The notes below the pieces were generated by a model. That model worked only from the letters and a program-made list of their open reading frames with translations. It ran no database searches and had not been told where the DNA came from. From Omphalotus guepiniiformis (lineage: Eukaryota; Basidiomycota; Agaricomycetes; Agaricales; Omphalotaceae): a DNA stretch of 64,000 nucleotides. The stretch covers positions 992,001 to 1,056,000 of the forward strand of contig JAQOOI010000016.1 in the NCBI GenBank assembly GCA_028554645.1, written 5' to 3'. Each line of letters starts with the position of its first letter. The stretch's first letter is position 1. A program made the position numbers and the translations under genes. Shown piece by piece: positions 9,549 through 17,796 of this stretch.

Positions 9549-10295
9549 GTGGCTAAACCATTGTCATCACTGACTGGGAATTCAAAGTGGGAATGGACAG
9601 AGCAACAACAGCAGGCATTCAAGGAACTCAAAAGTAGAATTGCCGAAGAAGTTGTTCTAACCATACCCCGTGATCATGGACAATTCAGAGTTGAGGCAGA
9701 TTCATCAGATTATGCGAACGGAGCTGTCTTATTGCAAAAGATAGATGGAAAATGGTGGCCTATTGTGTTCAGATCTAGATCTCTAAATGAAACAAAACGT
9801 AATTATGAGATCTATGATAAGGAAATAATGGCCATTATGGATCCCTTAGCAGATTGGAGACAATATCTGATGGGTGCGGAAGAGTCATTTGAGATCTATA
9901 CAGATCATCAAAATCTTCAGTACTTCAAAAAACCTCAGAAACTGAATCGCCGACAAGCCCGATGGATCACTGAATTATCAGAATATGACTTTACATTGAT
10001 TCATAAACCTGGAAAGTCGATGGGGAAGCCAGATGCATTGTCTAGGATGGCCAATCATGAGACAGGGGAGAATGACAATGAGGATGTGGTACTTTTAAAG
10101 CCGGAACTTTTTTCGATCAACAGATTAGAGATGCCCGAGGACGAGATCTTAGATCTTATAAAGAAGAAGTTGAAAGTACGGGATAATCTAGTGAATAAGG
10201 CTTTAGAAGGAAAAGAGAAGGATTGGGTTGAGTCAGGGGAAGGAATTGTGACGTGGCAGGATAGGATTTACGTGCCTATTGATAATAGGTTATGA
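9549..10295 (+). CDS. pol: chromovirus RNase H and integrase zinc-finger entry
   Basis: The region continues RT in frame. It contains LSSLTGN, the RNase H Asp in EADSSDYANGAVLLQ, KEIMAI (Glu), TDHQNLQYF (Asp) and the exit motif GKPDALSR. This domain removes RNA from RNA-DNA hybrids during reverse transcription. The stop (10293-10295) is TGA in the context RL-stop-GKII, where CGA (Arg) fits. Confidence 0.85.
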   Translation: MAKPLSSLTGNSKWEWTEQQQQAFKELKSRIAEEVVLTIPRDHGQFRVEADSSDYANGAVLLQKIDGKWWPIVFRSRSLNETKRNYEIYDKEIMAIMDPLADWRQYLMGAEESFEIYTDHQNLQYFKKPQKLNRRQARWITELSEYDFTLIHKPGKSMGKPDALSRMANHETGENDNEDVVLLKPELFSINRLEMPEDEILDLIKKKLKVRDNLVNKALEGKEKDWVESGEGIVTWQDRIYVPIDNRL

Positions 10296-10310
10296 GGAAA
10301 GATCATTGGA

Positions 10311-10712
10311 TTGCATCATGATACGGTTCTGACGGGACATCCAGGGCAGTTTAAAACCATGGAATTGGTGACGAGAAACTATTGGTGGCCAGGGATCACT
10401 CAGGATGTACGGAAATACGTTAGAGGATGTGAAAAGTGCCAGGCCACTAAGATTCATCGAACCAAACCAACGGGAACACTAGTCACAAATAATGTTCCAC
10501 AAGGCCCCTGGGAAGTCATAGGAACAGATCTGATCGGAGAACTACCGGAAGCTAGAGGTTTTAATGCCATAAGTGTGACTGTGGACCATTTCACAAAACG
10601 AACATGTCTGGTACCCACACACATGTCGTTAACGTCTGAAGGAATGGCCAGAATCTATAGGGACAAAATCTTTCCTATACACGGATTACCGAGAAAGATT
10701 ATTCATGATTGA
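10311..10712 (+). CDS. pol: chromovirus integrase, HHCC finger and first part of the catalytic core
   Basis: The HHCC zinc finger is seen as LHHDTVLTGHPG with GCEKCQATK. The first catalytic Asp is in VIGTDLIG, and the second in IIHD immediately before the TGA at 10710-10712. The expected motif is HDRGPQY, so Arg CGA has become TGA. The finger and core together insert the cDNA into the genome. Confidence 0.88.
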   Translation: MHHDTVLTGHPGQFKTMELVTRNYWWPGITQDVRKYVRGCEKCQATKIHRTKPTGTLVTNNVPQGPWEVIGTDLIGELPEARGFNAISVTVDHFTKRTCLVPTHMSLTSEGMARIYRDKIFPIHGLPRKIIHD

Positions 10713-10736
10713 GGACCCCAATATCATTCCCGATTT

Positions 10737-11732
10737 ATGAAGGAACTATACCAGTTATTAGGCATTCAGGGAAGTTTCACAACGGTATATCACCCACAGA
10801 CAAATGGACAGACGGAACAGATGAACCAAGAGATTGAACATTATCTCCAGTTATTCATCAATCAACATCAGAACGACTGGCATGAATGGTTACCAACAGC
10901 AGAATTCGTGTTGAATGATAGGATACACTCAGCCACAGGTGTCACTCCGTTCTATGCGGATATGGGACGACATCCATATAAGGGAACAGCTCCAAAAACT
11001 CCATTGGCAAACCCCACAGCACAGGAATTTGCCGATAAGATGATCAAGATCAGGGATGAAGTAGGGGCAGCACTTAAAAAGGCAAAGGAAGATATGACTT
11101 GGTATTACGACAAGAAGAGGAAACCATCAGTTGAATACAAGCCTAACGACAAAGTATGGCTTGAAGCGACAAACCTGACTTCTGATCGGCCAATGAAGAA
11201 GTTGGATGTTAAACGATTTGGTTCTTTTGAAGCCGTAAAGAAAGTTGGAGCGACATCGTATCAACTAAAGATACCAAAGACTTGGAAGAAGATACACCCA
11301 GTCTTTAATGAGGTCCTACTGTCACCTTATCATCCACTTGAATTTCCCGAACAACCCAAGAATGATAATCCGCCACCAGTGATAGAAGGAGAAGAACCAG
11401 AGTTCGAAGTAGAAGAGGTGGTAGATTCAGGGAAATATAGGGGAGGGAGATTCGGTTACAAAGTACAATGGAAGGGATATTCACAGCACGAACAGACATG
11501 GGAACCATTAGCAAACCTTGCAAATGCAAAGGAAGCAATTGAAGAGTTCCATAAAAAACTCCCCAATAAACCACGACCACCTCAGTTAAGAAAAATTGAG
11601 GTCTCAATTTCATTATTTCCAACATCATTGTTGCGACCTATCCCTAAAGCATGTACGGAAGTAGTAGAAACGAAGAAGATGCCGACAGAAGCATTAGCAG
11701 TGAAGTTAGGACAATGGGGACATTGTCTCTAA
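10737..11732 (+). CDS. pol: chromovirus integrase C-terminal core plus chromodomain
   Basis: The frame continues the catalytic core: YHPQTNGQTEQMNQEIE carries the final catalytic Glu. A GPY/F-like segment (KRFGSFEAVKKVGATSYQLKIP) and the HPVFNEVLL motif follow. A chromodomain comes last (about 11425-11560; YKVQWKGYSQHEQTWEP with the aromatic-cage-type Tyr and Trp residues). Chromodomains steer such elements to methylated-histone chromatin. Stop TAA at 11730-11732, next to the polypurine tract. Confidence 0.9.
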   Translation: MKELYQLLGIQGSFTTVYHPQTNGQTEQMNQEIEHYLQLFINQHQNDWHEWLPTAEFVLNDRIHSATGVTPFYADMGRHPYKGTAPKTPLANPTAQEFADKMIKIRDEVGAALKKAKEDMTWYYDKKRKPSVEYKPNDKVWLEATNLTSDRPMKKLDVKRFGSFEAVKKVGATSYQLKIPKTWKKIHPVFNEVLLSPYHPLEFPEQPKNDNPPPVIEGEEPEFEVEEVVDSGKYRGGRFGYKVQWKGYSQHEQTWEPLANLANAKEAIEEFHKKLPNKPRPPQLRKIEVSISLFPTSLLRPIPKACTEVVETKKMPTEALAVKLGQWGHCL

Positions 11733-11740
11733 GGAGGGGG
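11731..11740 (+). other. polypurine tract of the chromovirus
   Basis: AAGGAGGGGG directly precedes TCA and the TG start of the 3' LTR. It primes plus-strand DNA synthesis. Confidence 0.8.
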
Positions 11741-11743
11741 TCA

Positions 11744-12200
11744 TGTTACGAACACTTTCTTTTTTCATCTTATCTCATTGTTTGTACATATAGACACTTT
11801 TATTATCAGTAGATAACATCTTAAATTATAGATCTAGGGTTATATTAAATACACATGTAGGTAGCATGATGATCGAGATCAAGCATGTAGACCTCAAGGC
11901 GATCATGATCGTTAATGAAACACTTGAGGTGATCGAACTCATGGTAGACACACGGTGGATTAGTCAAGGGTTATAGCCCAGGATTTAGGGTTTTATTCAT
12001 GTATATAACAAGTCTGTTTAGGTAGATATTTCTTTAGCTTTGATCTTGTCAATAACTCCTCGAGTTTAGACTTGTACTTAGCATACTCCTTTGTATCACT
12101 TCTCTTCTCAATTCTATTCTCTGTTTTTCTCTTACTCGTGTGAAACTAAGATCTTTGTGTTTGGTTATTTGAGTTTGATAACTCGAGTCGCTGACATATA
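11744..12200 (+). repeat. chromovirus 3' LTR (right end approximate)
   Basis: It starts TGTTACGAACAC after the polypurine tract. A TATATAAC box lies near 12000, with a pyrimidine-rich stretch after it. The right end cannot be fixed without a second copy; a CA near 12195 is my best guess. Confidence 0.6.
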
Positions 12201-13630
12201 CCAGGCAACCCAAGGTACATGTGGTATGACTCCAGTTGACTGACAAGTGAGTTGCACTAAGCTTCGTCAGGGCTTTGTTGTAATGCGGCCCATGGTCCTC
12301 TGAGAGCAACTCCAAATGAAATCAGGTCTTTGATGGCCTAAAATACAGGGGAAGAGGTCAAGACATTGTGTATAAGTCAGAGTGCACTTTAGTGATCTTA
12401 CTTGCTTGATTTGCCTCCTTGGCCCACCAATTTGAACAAGTACAATGAAAATGGCCTTTTTTTGGCTTCCGTGACAACTGCTTGTGCTGTGACATATCAG
12501 TGACCTTTGGTGACAAATCAATACTTGTCATCAGTTTTGTCACAGTTTTACTCAACATCATATAAAATTTGATCTTGCAATGATGTTAGAGTTGGAGACT
12601 CTTCATTGGTCAGAAATAGTGGTGGGGTGAGCCGAGAAGTAAGTTACAACTACTGACATACAAAAGTAATCTAACAGAACTATTTCTTTTACCAACAATA
12701 TAAAGTTACATTTAATCTATTGTCATCAGAGGTTGTACAGACACATCAGGATGCATGTAGAAGCTAGAAAGTGCACCAGCGCAAGCGCACCAGAGCTATA
12801 GTGGTACAAGAGATCAACAACAACACAAGCAAACAAAAGCTCAGCTGCAGGCATTGCCCACCTCCATCTTTAAGGATATAGTGTTTTCAGTTCTTTTTTT
12901 GATGCTTTTCATGTATCAGATTCCACACTAATTTGATGCAGTGTGACCGACACCCTGCTACATTTACAGATAGATATATCGGAATTGGTATATGACTTTC
13001 TGGAACACTCAACTCCCAACCTCACCCAGACATCCAGCACCCAAACAACATCCTCAACAGGGCACTATTATGCCTATGTCATTGTCAACCCACCTTCCTG
13101 CTGAAAAGACTATCCACACTTGTCCCAACAGCTTCCATTATCTCCTTATCTGGCCACATAATTCCCATTGCACATCACTGATTCTGCAGTCTCCTCAGGA
13201 GGCTATTAACTCTGCAGAAGTACATCCACCAAAAGGTCTTAGCTCTCTTGTCAGGTGGTGGCACCACATGCTGCTGTTCACCTGCAGAAGCATCACAGGC
13301 AGTTGTATATTGTTTCCCACAGATGTCAGAGATGTCATAAGTTTTCATAAAAGCATACTTACAGATGGTGAATATTTTGAAGTCTTGCTGACTCAGGAAG
13401 GAGGATGTTCCAGTGTTTAGTGGAAAGAAATAGAACAATTCAGAAGGTTATGGATTATAGTGGGAGAGTTACTAAACTAGGAAGACAAGGCATATAAAAG
13501 CAGCTTTAATGTTGATAGAAGATATATATATATACTCTCCAGTTCATTTCAGAAAAGATCAGAATAAATACAAAGTATAGGCCACTTTGAGTGACTCATT
13601 GCCATTGCTCATGTCAGTAATCTTGATCCA
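12201..13630. other. no feature recognised
   Basis: Several frames of 60-140 codons exist on both strands (for example 12992-13420 +) but none has a domain, a splice pattern or a repeat match in this window. Confidence 0.35.
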
Positions 13631-13633
13631 TGA

Positions 13634-13775
13634 TTGCTAACCCCTCAACCTGACCATAATGACTCTACAGAACAAGACAATACTGGCTCTGAGCAGAACA
13701 ATGAGCCTATCAATGATAATGATAGTTCTGAAGGGGAGGAACAAATTGAACCACCTGACATGTAGAGTAATTGAG
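13634..13775 (+). mobile_element. copia fragment (acidic linker between integrase and RT)
   Basis: About 140 bases match the reverse complement of about 19020-19140, the Asp/Glu/Asn-rich linker of the copia element (landmarks GACAATACTGGC, GAACAAATTGAACCACCTGA). Confidence 0.8.
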
Positions 13776-13889
13776 AATGTGGGTTTGATCCTGATCAATC
13801 AATTCCTCATCCTCATCAGGAAGTTGTGGTATTGTTCTCTCCAGGCTCCTATCTCTCAAATCTGCCTATATTAGAAGGTGGATGGATCA

Positions 13890-14738
13890 ATCAATGACAA
13901 TATGATATATTAGGAGGAGGTACCATTAAAATGGGTGATTCCTTCTTGGGAAATAGGGTTGATGACCCTTGTTGAAATTTGGGTTCTTCAACATAAACCA
14001 GTGACTTGCCATAAACCATGTGAGCAGCTGGCTGTTTTCCTTTTCCTTTATTGTTATTACCCTTCTTAGAATTCTTCCTGTGTGGTTCCTTGCCACGCAA
14101 ACTAGATTGAGGGTGATTGTGATCTACTTGGGTTCTGTTGTGCAGGGAAAGAAGAAATAGAAGTAAACTTGTGTCTGTGCCAATTAGGTTTGGCTCCAAA
14201 GTGGCACATATCAGTTATCTTTGCCAGTGCTACTGTGGGTTGAGATATCCCATTATCATGCTTCTGTACTTCCATTTTGATAATAACTAATGTACAGGTG
14301 TCAGCAATGATATTATTTATACCAATATTTGCTGATTTCCAAGATCTCCAAGATCTTGGAACCGCTGAATAGAACATAAGATCTTGTCTTCAAGACAATC
14401 AAAGAGTGTCATTAATTTATAAAATGAATCTTCACGAATCTGGAAATGAAGTACTGATTGTAACACATTAAAGAGCTGTGCCTCAGAAATGCTATCCCAC
14501 ATTCACATTGCTTTAGCAGTGTCTTTGACATATGTTGGAGTGGAATACACAATTGGATGTATCCAAGCATTTGTTCATCTGCAAGTTTCCATTCCTCATA
14601 TTTGGGTTTCACCTGTTCTTCTGTAACAGCAACTGCTTCCGTAGCCTCCCTTTGTGAAGCTCCAGTGCCCATAGCGGCCTGATCCACTGTAATAGTGGGG
14701 ACTTGAACAGAAGTGGCTCTATTAATGTGACCAACCAT
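13890..14738 (-). pseudogene. gag: copia gag relic of a second family
   Basis: On the minus strand the frame opens MVGHINRATSVQVPT and continues to KYEEWKLADEQMLGYIQLCI, which matches the way Ty1/copia Gag (UBN2-type) starts: a Trp followed by a D-x-x-x-x-G-x-I helix. After a frameshift it resumes with QREDS-like helices (VLHFQIREDSFYKLMTLFDCL) and a basic Lys/Gly/Asn-rich tail. The frame is broken at least three times. Sequence differs clearly from the gag at 20765-21360, so this is a different family. The primer site at 15854-15865 may belong to it. Confidence 0.55.
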
Positions 14739-14831
14739 TTTTGAGTATGCAGATAAAGCATAAGTTTAAGAGTTTGAATCTAGAGAAAGGAAAGTCTGTC
14801 AGTAACCTCACAAAGAGTTTTGGAACATTCC

Positions 14832-15188
14832 TGTTAGAATCTAAGACAAAGCACTACCAGTAATACACTGATCAGACACAATGAATAGAGTTCAATTACA
14901 GTTCACTGAGATCACTAAAGTGTTGTAATAGTAGCTTAATGCACAAGAATTGCTTTCCAAATGTCTTAGATTTCTCCAGACATGTAAGGGTTTAATTATG
15001 TTTGGTCCTGGTGTGTCAGGCCACACATGAGGCGTGAAAATGAGTGTCCAGTGAGAATGAGTGTTCACATTTTTGCGCATGTTCTAAACACTCCAGAATG
15101 ACCCTACATACATGGTATAACTCATTACTATGGTAATATGTACAGTATTTGTATTGTATGTACAAGTGTTGTAGCGCTTCATTCAACA
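14832..15188. repeat. copia solo LTR with 5-bp target duplication ATTCC
   Basis: It begins TGTTAGAATCTAAGACAA and ends TTCATTCAACA, the same termini as the copia LTRs at 16772-17161 and 21620-22013. It is flanked by ATTCC at 14827-14831 and 15189-15193. It is 357 bp, shortened internally. A perfect duplication around a single LTR means a full element inserted here and then collapsed by LTR-LTR recombination. Confidence 0.92.
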
Positions 15189-15234
15189 ATTCCGCAATCT
15201 TATATCAGGTCTTGTGCACTAGAGATGCATCATT

Positions 15235-15476
15235 TGTTGGGAATCAAGAGCTCCATGTAAGCAAGGCTAAATTAATGGCAGCAACTTGCTTATGGTCAAG
15301 TGACCACATAACAAAGTAGGGGCATGTATTGGCATGAGCTGGGATTGAACCAGCAACACCCAGCCAACTGAGCTATCATGCCGTTGGTAGAGTATGGAGG
15401 TTAGTCCATCTTGCTATGAGTGGTGTTTACACTCAATGGTGGGGTTAGCACCAGGTCTTCTATTGCTCATCCAACA
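15235..15476 (-). mobile_element. tRNA-carrying LTR-like repeat, copy 1
   Basis: 242 bp with ends TGTTGG and CCAACA. Flanks share CATT (15231-15234 and 15477-15480). The inside holds a tRNA-like sequence at 15331-15382 (minus strand) with perfect 7-bp acceptor arms (GGCATGA/TCATGCC), D arm and T arm but no anticodon arm. It has the same length and the same internal deletion as copy 2. Confidence 0.8.
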
Positions 15477-15853
15477 CATTTGATTGTCAATGAAGTTCTA
15501 GGCATCAATCTGGGATTTGGTAATGCTTTGACTTTCTTCACTGGTCAGATGAACATATTGCAGATCACTTGGTCTGTCAGTGCCAGGGTCTCATCACCCC
15601 TGCGCACATATGTAGAAATACAATGCTCAGCAAAACCAAGGAAGGACCTCTTCAATCCATCCAATGCTTCGGAGATCTACTTATACAGTTGTGAAAGGGA
15701 CTTATTGTCTGAGCAAGGTTTTATCTATTGCCTGGAAGTCATGTTAAGTGATCTAGATAGTCACTATCTTACCATCATATCCAACATCCTTCCTACAAGC
15801 AACAACAATGTAGATGAATTGTCGTAGTGACAAGACTTGAAGTGAAGGTGCCA
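15477..15853. other. unassigned, possibly leader of an older copia element
   Basis: A 135-codon + frame exists (15420-15827), and the minus strand has broken frames with SEALDGLKRSFLGFAEHCI-like sequence. I cannot assign either. Position between a primer site and the gag relic would fit a retroelement leader or a transduced host exon. Confidence 0.3.
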
Positions 15854-15866
15854 GGGCCCATAACCT
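15854..15866 (-). other. primer-binding site (half tRNA-iMet type) of a second copia family
   Basis: The + strand reads GGGCCCATAACC followed at once by TG. On the minus strand this is LTR end CA + GGTTATGGGCCC, the same as the primer site of the copia element at 21607-21619. The sequence equals the anticodon stem-loop of initiator tRNA-Met. The LTR would extend right from 15866. Confidence 0.6.
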
Positions 15867-16086
15867 GAGAGCACAGAATGTAAGCTCAGGGAGCGTCGGA
15901 GACAACTCACCTGGTTAGCACAGGTCCTTACTGTCAAGGTAGGATAGGGCATAGGGTAGTAGTCTGAAATTGTTCATATCAAGGATGGCACCATAATGGA
16001 GCATATGGCGCCTTGTATATACAATGATTGTATAAGTATACTAGATAACATAAGAGAGTTTATACAGTCTAGACAATATTTTCAAC

Positions 16087-16771
16087 AAAACCAGACTCTT
16101 CTAGCATTGCAACAATCCTTACCTCCATCACTCTGTTTGCTCTTTCATGACAGTGTATTGGCACTTTACTGCACAGCTGTCTAGAAATGCAATAAACTCT
16201 TTTGACATGTACTCTCCATCTTTATCACATCCATTGGTGTTTTCAGCCCAAGCTTTGTACTTCTTGAATACATCAAATGCATCACTCTTCTTCTTCAGAG
16301 GAAGTGCTGCATGAAAGCACCACTTGTCATCAATAAATGTGATCTAGTATCTGTATCCACTAGGAGAATGCACACCAACATCATGGAGATCAGAATGAAT
16401 AAGGCTCAACACAGTATCAGCTCTGGTGTGTGAGGAATGGAATGGATGTGCATGCATCTTGTGTTGGATGAGCAATAGAAGACCTGGTGCTAACCCCACC
16501 ATTGAGTGTTAACACCACTCATAGCGAGATGGACTAACCTCCATACTCTACCAATGGCATGATAGCTCAGTTGGCTGGGTGTTGCTAGTTCAATCCCAGC
16601 TCATGCCAATACATGCCTCTACTTTGTTATGTGGTCACTTGACTGTAAACAAATTGCTGCCATTAATTTGGCCTTGTTTACATGGAGCTCTTGATTCCCA
16701 ACATCTTGCCAGCCACATTAGAGTCTAGTCTCAAGCCCTCTGCCAAATTATCCCTCATCATGATTGTGCCC
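16087..16771 (-). mobile_element. older copia internal fragment (integrase region)
   Basis: 16087-16461 and 16704-16771 match 19600-20131 of the copia element in the same orientation, with substitutions and a roughly 30-bp deletion near 16150. It is interrupted by the tRNA-carrying repeat (16462-16703) and cut on the right by the copia LTR at 16772. It therefore predates both. Confidence 0.88.
16462..16703 (+). mobile_element. tRNA-carrying LTR-like repeat, copy 2, with TSD TCTTG
   Basis: 242 bp, TGTTGGATGAGC at the left and GATTCCCAACA at the right. It is flanked by TCTTG (16457-16461 and 16704-16708). The empty site is known: the undisturbed copia sequence at about 20010-20030 reads GCATCTTGCCAGCC, so the insertion and its 5-bp duplication are certain. 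tRNA-like part at 16556-16607 (+), with perfect acceptor, A box TAGCTCAGTTGG and T arm, anticodon arm deleted. Confidence 0.92.
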
Positions 16772-17161
16772 TGTTAGAATCTAAGACAATGCACTACCAG
16801 TGATACACTGATCAGACACAATGAATAGAGTTCAATTACAGTTCACTGAGATCACTAAAGCGTTGTAATAGTAGCTTAATGCACAAGAATTGCTTTCCAA
16901 GTGTCTTAGATTTCTCCAGACATGTAAGGATTTACATATTGTTTGGTCCTGTTGTGTCAGGCCGCACATGAGGCGTGAAAATGAGGGTCTACATTTTTGC
17001 GCGCGCTCTAAACACTCCAGAATGACCCTACATACATGGTATAACTATCTACAATAGGTATTAAAGTCATTAGTATAGTATTATATGTACTTGAAGGACT
17101 TTCTAATGATATGTACAGTATTTGTATAGTATCTACAAGTGTTCTAGCACTTCATTCAACA
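16772..17161 (-). repeat. copia 3' LTR
   Basis: 390 bp, TGTTAG..TTCAACA. It inserted into the older copia fragment after GTGCCC. It differs from the 5' LTR by a handful of bases and a 4-bp indel. Confidence 0.93.
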
Positions 17162-17174
17162 CAGCCCCCTGATA
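17162..17174 (-). other. copia polypurine tract
   Basis: On the minus strand TATCAGGGGGCTG immediately precedes the LTR start TGTTGAATGAAG. The same junction recurs at 29003-29016 on +. Confidence 0.85.
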
Positions 17175-17286
17175 GAACACTTGTGTAATGGAGGTGCTCT
17201 ATTGATGAAGTGTGTCATCACATATCCCTCAACCTCTTCACTTTCCTCACCTTCTTCACAGCCCCCTGATGATGCACTTCTTCAAC

Positions 17287-17796
17287 CTAGGGGTTCTGTA
17301 TTATGTGCAATCCCATCATCTCCCTCAACTTCTCCACCTTGGGCTTACTGAGAGGCTTGGTGAGCAAATCAGCTGCATTCTCATCAGTAGGCAGATATTC
17401 AGGAGCCATGACCTTGTATTCAACTTGGTCTCTCAGCCAGTAGTAATGCCGGTCAAGATGCTTCATCCTCCCATGATGCTCAGGATTCTTAGCAACCTTG
17501 ATTGTGGATTGATTGTCCATTAGCAACCTGGCTGGCTGAGGTGTCTGGTATCCCAAATCTTGTAACAGGCTGTTCATGGCACAAATCTCCTTGCCAGCAG
17601 CAACACCTGCCACATATTCTGCCTCTGTAGAGGAGAGTGTTACAAAGGGCTGTAGCTTACTGCTCCAGCTAACCACACCTGATCCAAGTTTGACCATATA
17701 CCCACTAGTGGACTTTGAGTTGTCCCTGTTACCGCCAAAGTCTGCATCACAGTATGTAACAAATAGATCTGGCTGGCAGGTCAGGACCATATTCAA
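17287..17796 (-). CDS. pol: copia RNase H
   Basis: Landmarks are YCDADFGGNRDNSKSTSGY, VSWSSKLQPFVTLSSTEAEYVAG and NQSTIKVAKNPEHHGRMKHLD with the HYY/LRDQV exit. These are the standard copia RNase H blocks with the catalytic Asp, Glu and Asp. It is the C-terminal end of the polyprotein. A single frameshift at about 17780 separates it from RT (LEYGPDLPA in one frame, DLFVTYCDAD in the other). Confidence 0.9.
   Translation of the reverse strand: MNMVLTCQPDLFVTYCDADFGGNRDNSKSTSGYMVKLGSGVVSWSSKLQPFVTLSSTEAEYVAGVAAGKEICAMNSLLQDLGYQTPQPARLLMDNQSTIKVAKNPEHHGRMKHLDRHYYWLRDQVEYKVMAPEYLPTDENAADLLTKPLSKPKVEKLREMMGLHIIQNP

Larger units (their letters stand above)
7178..12200 (+). mobile_element. Ty3/gypsy chromovirus, 5'-truncated, with 3' LTR
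   Basis: Gag, protease, RT, RNase H, integrase and chromodomain follow in the standard gypsy order on +, then a polypurine tract and an LTR that starts TGTTACGAACAC. The left end is an abrupt junction inside gag (about 7178-7195), so 5' LTR, primer site and gag N-terminus are missing here. The pol frame is split by stops at 8547 (TAG), 9525, 10293 and 10710 (all three TGA). The element is dead as it stands. Confidence 0.9.

Noticed and set aside
15420..15827. 135-codon + strand frame as a gene
   Set aside because: Its first codons lie in the tRNA-carrying repeat and the rest shows no domain. Start and reading frame are accidental.
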